From the NCBI GenBank assembly GCA_020746875.1, contig JAGTJL010000019.1, forward strand, positions 558,001 to 622,000: 64,000 bases of DNA. The letters run 5' to 3'. Under the pieces are notes generated by a model. The model ran no database searches and was not told where the DNA came from. It saw only the letters and a program-made list of their open reading frames with translations. This document shows, piece after piece, positions 45,476 through 56,533 of the stretch (within the stretch, counting starts at the first letter, position 1; every line of letters starts with the position of its first letter). A program made the translations under genes and the position numbers. This DNA comes from Rhexocercosporidium sp. MPI-PUGE-AT-0058. Lineage: Eukaryota; Ascomycota; Leotiomycetes; Helotiales.

Positions 45476-45496
45476 TTGAGCCCATAACGTTTTGCA
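45476..45496 (+). repeat. tRNA 3'-end repeat, copy 1
   Basis: This 21-nt segment spans the tRNA 3' acceptor strand, discriminator and first terminator T-run. It recurs with one mismatch at 45534-45554. Confidence 0.85.
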
Positions 45497-46942
45497 TATA
45501 TTTTATGCTTCATTTCCTTTTGTTCCTGCTTGATTGAGCCCCTAACGTTTTGCACCTATTTGTTGTTTCCTCTCCATTTGACCTTTTCCTCTCTGGTGGT
45601 TAAGGCCATTCTGTTGTTTGAAGCGGATTTTCCTCTTCTCTCTTTGCAAAATACAAGTAAGAATAATTTAGCATAAGCACTGTACCTCTACAAGCTTACG
45701 GGTTTCGAGGAGTGCGAATATCTTCGCTTAAGCGAGGTGGGCAGCAACGTCTTCGCTGGCTGAGTTTCTGAGATACGCAGATCTCCCTCTATACGCAAGA
45801 AAAATATACTTTTAACACTCAAGCACAACAAGTAGCAGTCGTTATTCAGTATACCGTATTTAAAGTTATCGTGTAGGCTGCTTCTATTTGCTGAGCAGTT
45901 ACTCTCGCTTGATAGCTGAGCTCTTGACGTACGACTACCTCGAACCCCGAATGATCTGTCCTCTAAACTTCGAACATCGTGCAAGCACACGTACTAAAGC
46001 GCCTGTAGGGTCGTCAGAGTGATAGTATAGAGATACAGCCCTCCAATCTCTCAAGATCCAATTCTGTCTTCCAGGGTCTCACAACTTCCGATCTACCTAC
46101 CACGATCAGATTTCAAGACCTTAGAATTACATCCAGATACAAAATTGAATTTATGAGGTGCTAGCTCCGGTGTTCCAAAGAAGCGTTTGCAGAGGGGGGT
46201 TGTTGCATTTACTGTACGGAAAAGGTGGCCAGCTGCAATGTAACAAAGAGCTGTCAACATCAACTTCAAATAACTAACACAATTCAAAGACACATTTGCA
46301 CTCAAAGTACCAGACTTCAACAGACGTCTGATCATGAACATTGCCCTCCAAGGCGCAGAAGGACTTGAGGCCGGTCAGAAAGCATCTCAAGATCGAACGG
46401 AAAGCTAGACTCTACCGAGAATTGTCATTTAATTCCTTCTTGTACTCATTTTCTAGCAACAACCGCTCACTGAGTCGACCTCCAGGTATCTCTCGCTCGC
46501 ATCTCGCTTGCATCAAGGCAAATCGTCATCACCATGCCAATCAATAAACCGACACCATCCATACACGCGTCTTGCCACAAGAAATCTGCACTACTCCCTC
46601 ACATCCCGATAATCTCACATCCCGTGAGCACACCTGCCGTTCACCCATATCCATGAAAACATTGTTTGTATTATCCGCCCCGTCCATCCAGATATCATGC
46701 ACTAGTCGCTCAGCTTGGATTCCTATGACCAACCTACATCGATCCATCCATCTATCAGCGCTGTGCCGCTTTCGAGTGAATTCCAAAACTCCATCCCAGC
46801 CAGACAACCTCAAATCCGCTCATTTCACTTCACTGCTCCCCACCCACAAGATTGCATTCGAATTCTAAGAACGCAGTATTATCCACCCTTCGCTATGCCA
46901 TGCAACACTGAAATACTAAAAGAAGAGAAATCATTTGATAGC
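45484..46942. other. Gene-poor region downstream of tRNA-Pro
   Basis: Apart from the short repeat near the tRNA, this 1.46-kb stretch shows no convincing gene. Several 60-100-codon frames exist on both strands but have no recognisable sequence. Confidence 0.5.
45534..45554 (+). repeat. tRNA 3'-end repeat, copy 2
   Basis: This segment has 20 of 21 bases identical to the tRNA-Pro 3' end plus terminator at 45476-45496, offset by 58 bp. No tRNA body precedes it, so it looks like a partial tail duplication. Confidence 0.85.
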
Positions 46943-49900
46943 TTAAGAATTGAAGCGGAATCTCTCTGGCTCAAGTCGACCTAGACCATCTCGAGGGGCA
47001 ACATATCGTCGTCGATAGCTGTTGGTGAAGTCCTGGAGAAGGCTGCGTACCTTTCGGATACCCTCGCGACCCTCGACTAGGCGGGATTTGATACCCACCA
47101 TGAGGCGCTCGATTTCCGCATCCGTGACTGTTCCAGCGGGCAACATTCGGACGGTCTTATCAACCCAAGCAGCAGTCGCTTCAGGCATCAGCTCAAAAAG
47201 GCCCAAGAGAGCTCCGCTGCCGTCAGAGAAACAGTCGTCAGGAAAGGTGATCATCATTCCAGCAAGAATTTGCTTTACAAGAAGCTCGCCGTTCGACAGA
47301 ATGAGCTGTTGAACCACACTCTGAATTTCAGGAGGATTCGCAGCATTGGTCGAACTGGGAGGATTTTCGCCGCCATACCCAATGACATCGCGGATGTAGT
47401 GGAGGACAGCGATGAGGGGATCTCGTTGCTCCAAGGCCAATGCTGAAACGCCAGCCTGGAAAATGGGAGTGAAGAGCTGAGAGTGTACTAGCTTGTGAGG
47501 ATAGTAGAGCAAGGCGTCTACGAGGAGACGATAGAAATCCTCGATGACGTCCGGGGTTTCTTGTGGAAGAAGGTCGTTCATGATATGGAGCATATTAGTC
47601 GATTGGGCCTCGAAAAAGGTGTAAATTGCTTCCGTAGTCTGGTCATCCACATGCTCACGGTCTTCGGAGAACTCCCGCAAAATGGCACTTGTAGCCCAGA
47701 GGAAGCAACCTTGTCTTGAGGCCGCAAATCCGCTGGCAAGCTTCGTAGCCATGGCCGGGAGAAGTGGCGAAATCGCTGTTCGGTAGGAGATAACCATGTG
47801 ACGCCAGTTTCGACAAATTCGTTCGCAGATTGGCGTGAAGGTCATGAACGTGTCGAGAATGGTAGACAAAATTGGGAATATCTCTTGGCAGTATCTGACT
47901 GCTGGATTCTCTTGATCGGGCTCCACGTACGGTTTGACAATTTGTATGAAGAGGGTGATGAGTTGAAGATGATCTGGAATTGGTTAGCATAAGAGCCGTC
48001 AAGCAAGAATCAGTAAAGACCTACCTGCAACTGCCAATTTGCCTTCATCGTCCGTAGCCTGGTTAGCAAGTGCCATTAGTCTAGCCATGAGAGGGTCGCA
48101 GTAGAGCTTCAGAAGGTCGAAAATCTGTCCTGGAGGTTGAACGGCAACGACTGATGCGACACCCTCTGTCAATTCCTCTTGGCTGACAAGTGGTAGCTTG
48201 TCGAGCGTCTGATTGTAAAAGTTTTGCAATTGGACAACCTGGCCACCTAGTTGATGCTTGCAATCAGTGCAGAAAAACTTCATAGCCATTGCCGCAGCTC
48301 GAACAATTTCCTTGGAGTCGGTTTCGAAGGATGAGACAATGTATGTGAATTGGGATTCGAGAAGTTCGGGATGGTTAGACGTCCATTCAGTATAACGACC
48401 GAGGACCATGATGGTGGCGAATCGTAGTTTCTCGTGGTGGGGAATCTGGACAATCAGTGGCATTATCTGAGGTAAAATGATGTCTTCATCCTTATCAACC
48501 ATTCTTCCCAAAGCCCGCATGCTGAAAAGGGGAGCTTCGAGTTGTTGCCAGTGCGGAACAGATGCGTGAGTAGCCATCCCAGCATATGAGCCCATCCAGG
48601 CTTTGATACGATCGAGGACCTTGGATAAACATTCTGTCACGCCCATGATCTCGCAACAATCCTTCAAGACATCGCCCATATGATGTCTAAATTCCCGGAA
48701 CTTTTCTTCAGCCTCTCGATCGCCATCGAAAAGATCCGCCGGGTTTGGTCCATCGGCTGATGGAAACTCAAGCTCCTTCAACATAACATCCACGAGCTTT
48801 GAATACACATCCATGTATTGCATACGAGCTTCAATGTATCTCTCCAGAATAAGATATAACTTCAGCTCATACCAGAAAATGAATGTCAGAGCGATTGCAT
48901 CTCTATCCATATCTCTTGCGGCGCATTCTAAAACAGCTTCCACAAGAGGGCGGAAAACTCCAGGGTCACGCGCGATCAGAACGACCCAGGCTTCACCTGC
49001 TTCAGCGAAGATGCGCGTAATGCCTTTGAAGAGTTCCGTATCTTCTTGTACCTGTGCTTGCGCAATTCGAGGCTGTAGAGTAATCACTCGTGGCAAGAGA
49101 ATCTGAATTGTAGAAAGGTTGTCATCCACATCACGGGTTTCCTTGAAAATCGCGCAGAGACAATCCGTTGCGGCTTCAAATGATCGGTCACTATCCAAGG
49201 CAGCGAATACGACATTCAAAAGTGGAGAGTTCACAACATCAGCTACTGGTACTTCGCGTAACCACGATGTTATGACTTCGAGTAGTTGTGGATTTGTTGC
49301 CGCAGTATCTATAGCGCCCATTAGCTAATGAACTTCCCAAGCCCTGGACCTTCATACCTGATGATTGGGCGTAGTTGATCAGAAGTTGAACAACGATCGA
49401 AGCGTTGTCTCCCAGTAATTCCTGTGTCCTTTGTTGCAGCTCAGCTTCCTAGTATAACGCATTAGATTTTGATACACGGATTCTCCCGCCCACCCAGCGT
49501 CGTTGTAGATTCTCGGAGGATGGTGTTTTTCGGCCCACATACAGTCAAATTGATTTTTCGTCCCTCGGTGACTTCTTCCGGAAGAACTTTGAGGAAATCC
49601 AGGATGCAAGCGTGACTCTCGGGGCTGCTGCCCAAGGTGGAAACAACCACCTGTACCACATCCTTCCAACTGGTCATCTGTATCGCCAAAATAGCCAAAC
49701 ACACACAGAGTTGAATTCGGATAGGTCGAGGCCCAGTCGCGAACACTTTCAGAAGCTCCAGCACTTGGTCTCGGAGTGAAGGCAGCGCCTCACTTGGTAT
49801 TTGGGTAACATCGTAGGTTATCTGGCACTGTCAATATAACTTGAGTCCATATCGAATGCCTGGTTATCCTACCTTTCCTCTCAATGTTGTAGCCGCAAAT

Positions 49901-50164
49901 AGTTTAGCTTCTGCGTCTGCGGCAGACTGTAGGATGCCGATGGTGACCTGCCATGCTTCTGCCTGCGAAATCGGTGAGCCTCATTCTCCAATGTTGAAGC
50001 CATCGCCTAGAACTTCTGCGACCTACCGATTTCTGAAAGCTCTCCAAATAGGCATGCGCAGCCTTCTTCTGTTCCCTCTGACCATCGCGCATGGTGGACA
50101 TAGCCGTCAGTACGGGTGCGAAAGCCCCCGCGGGGCTGTTGCCATTCGAGACCATGACGACCAT
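46943..50164 (-). CDS. MTR10: Importin-beta family nuclear import receptor (MTR10/transportin-SR)
   Basis: Six exons, complement(join(46943..47973, 48025..49308, 49358..49448, 49543..49821, 49873..49962, 50027..50164)), give 970 residues in frame, the size of yeast Mtr10 and human TNPO3. The N-terminus reads REQKKAAHAYLESFQKS, EAWQVTIGILQS, AKLFAATTLRGKITYDVTQIP and RIQLCVCLAILAIQMTSWKD, which are the first HEAT repeats of this family. The rest is helical repeat throughout, with LPLIVQIPHHEKLRFATIMV and LGRYTEWTSNHPELLESQFT in the middle. Mtr10 imports SR-like RNA-binding proteins such as Npl3, and in yeast is linked to retrograde import of tRNA. The acceptor of exon 3 could also lie six bases upstream. 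It shares a 413-bp promoter with SmE. Confidence 0.93.
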
Positions 50165-50577
50165 CTGATGATGGAGGGGCAGCGTGGAATGCGGAGTGAC
50201 GGAGTGATGTAGCGCTCAGAGGTGAAGAGGCATACAATAGTTGCAAAGGAATTCCTGGTAAGTCGTAGTAAGGGCTTCGAGGTAATGAGAAGTCAAGAAC
50301 TGATGTGGAGTGGGAATCGCGGGGGGAGTAGTCTTGTTTGTTTTTTTGGGAGGATGGATTGTGCAGCCGAAGTGGAAGTGGTCGTGCCTCCCCCGCTAGC
50401 GCCGTTCTTTTTTGGCAGCCTCGTTCAGAGGCTCGTCGTGAAGCGCGATTGTCACCATTCGCAGTCCTTCAAGCAACGCGATAATTCAGAAACAACCCTC
50501 TCGGCTTCCTTAAACCGCGATTCCGAATCTGGAAGCTTCAATCCAATCCACGAACAAACACCCAAGCCTCAGCAAAG
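50165..50577. promoter_or_regulatory. Bidirectional promoter, MTR10 / SmE
   Basis: These 413 bp separate two divergent RNA-related housekeeping genes. Nothing beyond general promoter sequence was recognised. Confidence 0.55.
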
Positions 50578-50967
50578 ATGAATAGGGGCGGAGGCGGTGG
50601 ACGCAAGGTCCTTTTACCCCCCATCAACTTCATTTTTAAGCTCCTCCAGCAGCGATCAACGGTCCAGATATGGTTGTACGAGCAGCTGGCTATTAGAATT
50701 GAGGGCAAGATCAGAGCGAGTGGCCATGAATATGAAATTATAATGGTGCCAGGCTAACATGCGCTGCAGGGCTTCGATGAGTTCATGAACCTTGTTATCG
50801 ACGATGCGGTAGAGGTCAAGCAGGCAACAAAGACAAGTGAGGAGAGCCGGAGATCATTAGGTGAGGGATTGTCTTCATACGTTTAGCTTGAAACAAGCTA
50901 ACATGGGCCAGGACAAATACTTTTGAAGGGGGACAACGTGTCTTTGATTCAGAGCTTGAACGGATAG
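50578..50967 (+). CDS. SME1: Small nuclear ribonucleoprotein E (SmE)
   Basis: Three exons, join(50578..50715, 50770..50860, 50912..50967), give 94 residues, the normal size for SmE. The protein reads PPINFIFKLLQQRSTVQIWL, YEQLAIRIEGKIRGFDEFMN and LVIDDAVEVK, the Sm1 motif, and ends with ILLKGDNVSLIQS, the Sm2 motif. SmE is one of seven proteins forming the Sm ring on U1, U2, U4 and U5 snRNAs. The first intron (50716-50769) appears to start with GC (AGA|GCGAGT) and end CTGCAG with CTAAC upstream: the only in-frame GT donor nearby gives the wrong phase, while the GC-AG reading restores the family sequence EGKIRGFDEFM. The second intron is ordinary GT-AG. Confidence 0.93.
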
Positions 50968-51090
50968 AGGGTATCAAAAGGCGTTATCTGCATTTCAAGT
51001 TGGTCTCAGCAAGGACAAAAGTACCTGAATGGTTGCGCAGAGTGGTGGGAGGAGGTTTGATTGGTATTCTGGTTCGTTCGTGCCTGGATT

Positions 51091-51877
51091 CTATTCCTCG
51101 AGAGGGCCTTCCAAGAGTCTTCCATTGCCAACCACTAGGCTGTGTAAGAGGTTATCATGGTCTCCCACAGGCACTGAAGACCCTGTCTCGGTGCCCAGAA
51201 ACTGCTCCTGAAGAGCCAGGCCACACAAAATGACATCTGTTCCTGGACTTGTTGGTTCCCTCGCCTGTGACCCTCGACTTTGCATGTACCTGTGCAGAAA
51301 GTAGTCGTAGAAGCCCTTTCCATGACCAAGCCGCCTGACGTATCCAGTCTTTGGGTCAAGATCAAAAGCCACACCAGGCATAAGGATCAGATCAAGTGAT
51401 TTGCTCTGCTCAGTCGAATCTTTGACTATATGTTCTCGTCGGCCCACCGTATCTGGGCTGATGGTAGGTATTCCCCAGCTGTCTCGCTCCAGAGTCTCAT
51501 AATCAGATAGTGATAGTAAATCTACCATCTCCATTATAGAGCGAGGTGTCTCAGGAGGTGGATTCTGAGCTTTGTGAAGATAAGGTACGAAGACTTGCTT
51601 TCCAGACTGAAGAGCATGGCGTACGATGGCATCCGTTTGAACCTCCCCAGCTGGCATGGAAAGGTAAATACCAATCCGCTTTGCTTCTTGATATGGTTTG
51701 AAGGTTGTCAGTGCCTTGAAAATGGCAGCACCTAGAATGCCATTAGAAAGTTATAGAGTGTTCGCTGTATAACTTACTTTGTGCTTCGACAGATTCTGGC
51801 TGAAGACTTGCAAGCTTCTTCTTCATAAATGTCCTCAGCTCTTTCTTTGCTGCTTTCAGAACAGCTGATGAAGCCAT
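51091..51877 (-). CDS. FAU1: 5-formyltetrahydrofolate cyclo-ligase
   Basis: Two exons, complement(join(51091..51731, 51778..51877)), give 246 residues. The enzyme converts 5-formyl-THF to 5,10-methenyl-THF using ATP. Family signatures are KKELRTFMKKKLASL at the N-terminus, FVPYLHKA, DLILMPGVAFD and RRLGHGKGFYDYFL (the Gly/Arg-rich nucleotide-binding loop). The start at 51877 (MASSAVLKAAKKELR) fits the family; the frame also contains an upstream ATG at 51919, which would add 14 residues. The 46-nt intron has GTAAGT and CTAG ends. It is convergent with SmE, with a 123-bp gap, and divergent from ROT1. Confidence 0.93.
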
Positions 51878-52206
51878 TGCTCTCGATTCAAGCTTCTCAG
51901 TATCTCCAATTTGGCCCATAGGGATATGGACGAACAAGTCTCAGCCTTTGTCAAAGTCTAGATAGAAGATCCTCAAGGTCTCACTCTGAGTTCAGGAAAC
52001 TCCCGCAAACGAAGCACAAGCCGCACGCCAAGCCTCTTGACAGATCCTCGCAGGGGTAAAACTCGATAGGCGCAGTGGCGTCGGCCAAAGTGTGGCTAGT
52101 GGCGGGCACTACTGTGTCAGTGGCATGAAGTGGCTCTCAAACCTCCTAAACTTGTTCATGTCCCTCCTCTCGAAACCACAAACACCACACTCGTTCACGA
52201 CCAACA
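51878..52206. promoter_or_regulatory. Bidirectional promoter, FAU1 / ROT1
   Basis: These 329 bp between divergent genes contain GC-rich patches but no recognised motif. Confidence 0.5.
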
Positions 52207-53201
52207 ATGTCACCAATCTCTCTACAATCGCTACTCATCGCAGGCGTATGCCTTGCATCCTCAGCCTCGGCTCTCAACGCCAAACTCGTCGGGACGTGGT
52301 CGACGAAATCCGCGAAGGTTTTAACGGGATCAGTACGTTCGTTTCTATTCTTGGAACATAGAAAGAGAGAAGGGAAAGGGAATTGGCGACAACAAGGACG
52401 ACATATTCAAGGGTCTATGTGCTGATTCGAGGATACAGGGCTTCTACAATCCTGTCAATGACAGTTTTATCGAGCCGAAACATACTGGAATCTCATACTC
52501 GTTCACGGCGGACGGCTTCTACGAGTCGGCATACTACAGAGCTATTGCAAATCGTGAGCAGACCTGGAGGAAGAGAGGAACAATCGCGAGACGAAGCATA
52601 CTAATAGGAATACAGCCGCGAACCCAAAATGCCCAGGAGCGATCATGCAATTCCAACACGGCAGCGTCGTCGAGAACGCAGATGGCTCTCTCTCCTTAAC
52701 ACCGATTAGCGTGGATGGCAGACAATTACAATCCAGTCCCTGTGACGGCGACCACTCAACATACACACGCTACAACCAGTCCGAGAAGATGGAGGTAGGC
52801 TCACCCTCTCCACTCCAAGCCCTCCAAACCATCGAATAAAATCACTAACAGGCAACCAGAAATACTCCGTCTACACAGACCCTTACTCAAAACTCACCCG
52901 TCTCGACCTCTACCAATTCGACGGCGCCCCAATACAACCCATGTACCTAGCCTTCACACCGCCAAAAATGCTACCGACCATCACCATGAACCCAACCACC
53001 ACAGCCCCAGCCAAGAAAGCAAAGCGGACAGCTGGAGCCGAAGCAGAAGCAGCACACGAATACGACGTACCTCTGAACAAGGACGCTATCCACATGAAGC
53101 GCGATTTCGAGCAGCCTCTCATCCACCGCGTGGATCTGAATATGGTGTGGTGGACGGGCGTAGGCATGACGCTTTTTGGAGGCGTGGCTTACTTGTTATG
53201 A
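52207..53201 (+). CDS. ROT1: ROT1-like ER protein required for cell-wall/protein folding
   Basis: Four exons, join(52207..52332, 52439..52553, 52616..52794, 52860..53201), give 253 residues. A signal peptide ([20 protein letters not shown]) is followed by the family start [15 protein letters not shown], then [55 protein letters not shown]...[11 protein letters not shown] and [20 protein letters not shown]. The C-terminus has a single membrane anchor ([18 protein letters not shown]). Yeast Rot1 is an essential ER chaperone-like membrane protein needed for beta-1,6-glucan synthesis and N- and O-glycoprotein folding. Size and topology match. The residues [19 protein letters not shown] form a species-variable linker. 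Confidence 0.93.
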
Positions 53202-53536
53202 TAGCGTTACGGTTGCGAGGTCTAGGCATCTTGTATATTGTTTCTTTTAGATGGGATTGGAATAGACGGCATATGTCACAGGGGCTATATCATGATTTGT
53301 TTGTTTGGGAACGGAGTTGAGGAGTGGGGAATGATCTGATCATTTGTACATAGGGGTACAGGGAGCATCGAAAGCATTACACGCGCATTGAGGGGTAACA
53401 TTCTAGTTACGGGCACAATGGCACACTCTATGTAAAACAGCAATTCTAAAACCTCCAAGTCACTGGACTTTCCAAAGACAACCTCTCCCAACAATCTCCA
53501 GAATACCAAGCCCAAAATCATCACAACCGGAGTGTA
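53202..53536. other. Convergent 3' spacer
   Basis: These 335 bp separate the ends of ROT1 and the phosphatase gene. Nothing was recognised. Confidence 0.5.
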
Positions 53537-55239
53537 CTATAGTGTAAAGCAAGTATCCCAAAACCCTCCCTGTCTCGCAAACCAGAGGCTATCCACAAAC
53601 TTAGTCAGAGTACATCTCCCAAGCGCATCCCCACCACAAGTGTCCAACGGCATAACACGATCATTGATAACCACTCTCACCATCTCCTCCGCAGCACCCA
53701 CACACATCATCTTCTCGAAATAGGCCCTCGAAGCAAACGGCACGAGATGACTAGCTGTATACCCCTTCGTCTCATTAACATTCAACAACGTAGTATTCAA
53801 TAACGGCGCCGTGGAATTGAACAGGCCCATAGCGCTGAAGATAGTCATCATGTCGTTATCGTGGCTGAAATCCGCGTAGAGGATCGCTTCTAGTGGGAAG
53901 GTTACAGGTGAGGAGTCCAAGGTAGAGTTCGTGCTCGTGTGGTCGACCACGGCAGAGTTGGTCATGCGGGCGATGAGTTCGTTGGTGAAGCCTACTCCTT
54001 GGGTTGGAGCCAGCGGGTTTCCCATCGAGTAGGAGTAGTATTTGCCGAGGGTTTGGAAGTAGTCATATTGGTGCCATTCGGCGGCTGTGAAGAGGCTGCA
54101 GAAGGGGTGGAGGGTGCCGTCGTTGTTGGCGACGGTGTTGAAGGGGCAGAGATCCATCATCATGATTGTGTCGTCGTCAGTTAGGTTGGCGCCGGGGAGA
54201 TTATCGTTGAGTCGTGTGGTGATGGCTGGTGCGAAGACAGCTTGCCAGAGAGCTTCGGCATTGGCACCAATGTCGCTGATGGGTCCTTCTTCGAAATTCG
54301 TGCAGAGACCGTGATCGAGGGTGTTGTTTTGCCCGGTCTCTTCACTAATGAGAACGATATTGAAAGGTAAACTTTCGTTGACTGTGGAGCTGGAATCTTG
54401 AAGACGAGCATTGTGAAAGCCTTGGGTCCAGTTCTGAGCAGACTCTATGACTCGCTCTTGGCCAGACGCGCGAACGAAGGGAGTGATGCTCTGGGCAAGA
54501 GTTTTATATCTTTCATAGAATTTGGTGCCCGAGTTTACCAACTGCTGCTGGCCGAAGGTGGTAAGCTGATCAGCTCCCAAGGTGTACTTGTAGTCCTTGA
54601 TGAATGCAAAGCTTTGGCTGTAGGATGTAGCGTTGGCGTGAATGCGGTCAACCAGCTCTTGGTACTTGACTGTCTTGCCAGCCGTAGGATCTCGAGCACC
54701 ATGCCGGGAAAGCATTTGTGCAAATGTGATTTGGCACTGATATGGAACTTCTGTTGCAATTTCCGAACGCACTGAGAAGTAGGGAGTGCTCTGGCCCCAG
54801 AAACGAGAAATCTCAGGCGAACATGTGAAGCCATCTAAGCCATCACATGATGCTTTGACATGATGAACAGTATGGTCCCTATTTTGGCGTTAGAAAATGA
54901 TAAAAAAGTAGACAGAGTTTCTTGTCGATTCGATCACACAGTTTTCGGTGATGGGACTTACACAATAGCCAAGTAGAAGAACAAGAAGACTCCAAGAGCA
55001 CCCATGATAGTGATCCAAGTTCTATTCCTGTTGTTCTTTCTAAACTCCCTAAGGTGCTGTGCCAGAAGAACGTGGTGTTCGGCGTCCAGATCGGTACTGA
55101 ATCGAATTTCTTCGCGGCCGATTATCTCTTCTCCGAGTGCGACGGCCTCGTAGTTATAGTTGTCCCTGCCCTCATCTTCCCTGGTGGTCGAGGGCCTTCT
55201 GGAGTGATTGAGGACCGCGGCATAAGCTGCCGTCTTCAT
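53537..55239 (-). CDS. Membrane-anchored histidine acid phosphatase (phytase family)
   Basis: Two exons, complement(join(53537..54878, 54962..55239)), give 539 residues. The first exon encodes a cytoplasmic tail of about 74 residues and a transmembrane helix (TWITIMGALGVFLFFYLAIV), making a type II membrane protein. The second starts with CDGLDGFTCSPEISRFWGQS, the usual N-terminus of fungal phytases, then the catalytic SRHGARDP (RHGxRxP, residues 151-157) and the distal HD pair in ADFSHDNDM. Many N-glycosylation sites and paired cysteines fit an extracytoplasmic catalytic domain. The family hydrolyses phosphate monoesters, including phytate, at acid pH. Most relatives are secreted with a cleaved signal, so the anchor is the unusual point. 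The 83-nt intron is GTAAGT...AATAG with CTAAC 13 nt upstream. Confidence 0.92.
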
Positions 55240-56533
55240 CCTTGCAACTCCGGGGCATCTAATTTAGGTGGGTATAGTAAGTCTGAAGGTGGGAGGGAGG
55301 TCAAAGTTTCCTTAGTTGCAGACTGCAAGGTTACTGTATGAGTTCCTGGATGGTCACACAGCCCCGCGGAGTAGTGGACTGGTTGGTGATGTTGTAATTT
55401 CGGGGAGCATTGAGTATGTTGTAAAGGTTAAGGATTCATATTCTAGGGAAAGACAGAATGATGGTGTAGTCGAGACACGATACAGGTCTCTTGTATTTCT
55501 CGCCAATTTGGCTTGAAACGGGGGCAGCCAGCACACTGTCCATCTCTGACGTCTGAGTGGCTAGTATCAATTTAAGCTTGGACAGCAGAAGAACAATGTG
55601 GGGTTCAAAGCTGGAGACGATTGTTGACTTTCAACTTTATTTCTGATTTGGTTGGGCATTTGAAGCCTTGAATTGTGTTGTGATCGCTTCTTCTCAAAAT
55701 GTACCTAGTCGGATAATTCGTCATGGCAAATTTGCTAATACCTTTGTGTAAATTCACGATATTAGTTTTCACAAAATGAGGACATGGATTCAAGCCCTTG
55801 TAACCAAAATTTCCGGTTAATCCAGTACCCTGTCTGGCTTTTAGAGACTTCTTAGCGGCTACGAAGTTACGAACAATTTGGTGCCGTACGCAGCAAGTAA
55901 ACAAGCATCAAGTTTTATGCCTGAGAGAGAAGTGATCCCAAAAGAACCTTGGTGTTTCTCGAGTCTGTAGTCTTCCGACAACACAAATAATTTTGAGAAC
56001 CTAGTAAAATGGATCTGTCATCCCAAGGGGTGCTGTCTGTTAAGCACGCCACTGATAGGAACTTTGAGCTTAAAATGACATTATCGAGCTCTGCCTCAGA
56101 TCTTTCATCTTGGGACGGCGGGGAAATGTAACTGCGGGGTGTCTCAGAGCATTGCACTGCCATCGGGAGATTGGTATATCGTGTTTTGTGTACAACCAAG
56201 AAGGCATCTCCCAAGATGTACCCAAAGGAACTCTCAATGTGGCAAGCGAAGAAGCTTGAATGGGTGGATGAATGCTGCATACTCATGCCCTAAGGTGAAA
56301 GAGGTCAGGGATTTCGGGTAGACTAATCAGATCTCTGAAACACGAGTCCAAATCTAGCTGAATCCCTGTCGATACGTACTTGCACTTGTCAAAGACAATT
56401 AGTTGTTGGAACGAACTTGCATTCGCTAACGCCACTGACCCGGAAGCACTGAATCAAGCGCCTATGCAACCCCGCAAATACGAACTATGTATTTATCTCA
56501 TGGTACAGTCTACAACCCACGCAAAGGGTATAT
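55240..56533. other. Intergenic region, no gene recognised
   Basis: These 1.29 kb lie between the phosphatase start and the IDH2 end. Minus-strand frames of 99 and 123 codons (55605-55904 and 55915-56286) have no recognisable sequence. No repeat or RNA gene was seen. Confidence 0.45.

Larger units (their letters stand above)
45276..45483 (+). tRNA. tRNA-Pro(CGG) interrupted by three introns
   Basis: A complete 72-nt tRNA is recovered when three inserts are removed. Acceptor stem GGCTCAA (45276-45282) pairs perfectly with TTGAGCC (45476-45482), with discriminator C at 45483. The D arm runs 45285-45300 and includes GTCTAGTGGTATGAT. Anticodon stem GTTGC (G 45301 plus TTGC 45357-45360) pairs with GTGAC (45398-45402), using two G-U pairs. 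The anticodon loop is TTCGGG (45361-45366) plus T 45397, giving anticodon CGG. The variable loop is AGGCC, the T stem CCGGG (45408-45412) pairs with CCCGG (45471-45475), and the T loop is T 45413 plus TCAAAT 45465-45470. The inserts lie at 27/28 (55 nt), 37/38 (30 nt) and 54/55 (51 nt). Only the 37/38 position is usual for eukaryotic nuclear tRNAs. Box A (TGGTCTAGTGG, 45283-45293) is intact and box B is split. TTTT at 45490 could terminate Pol III. Confidence 0.85.

Noticed and set aside
45276..45483. Reading the tRNA locus as a random partial tRNA fragment
   Set aside because: Both acceptor and T stems pair perfectly, the anticodon arm is restored and the T54-T55 pair is recovered exactly at GT-AG boundaries; chance would not give all of these together. 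A young pseudogene invaded by introns remains possible.
55915..56286. 123-codon minus-strand frame
   Set aside because: No homology, no supporting splice or start context, lies in an otherwise empty spacer.
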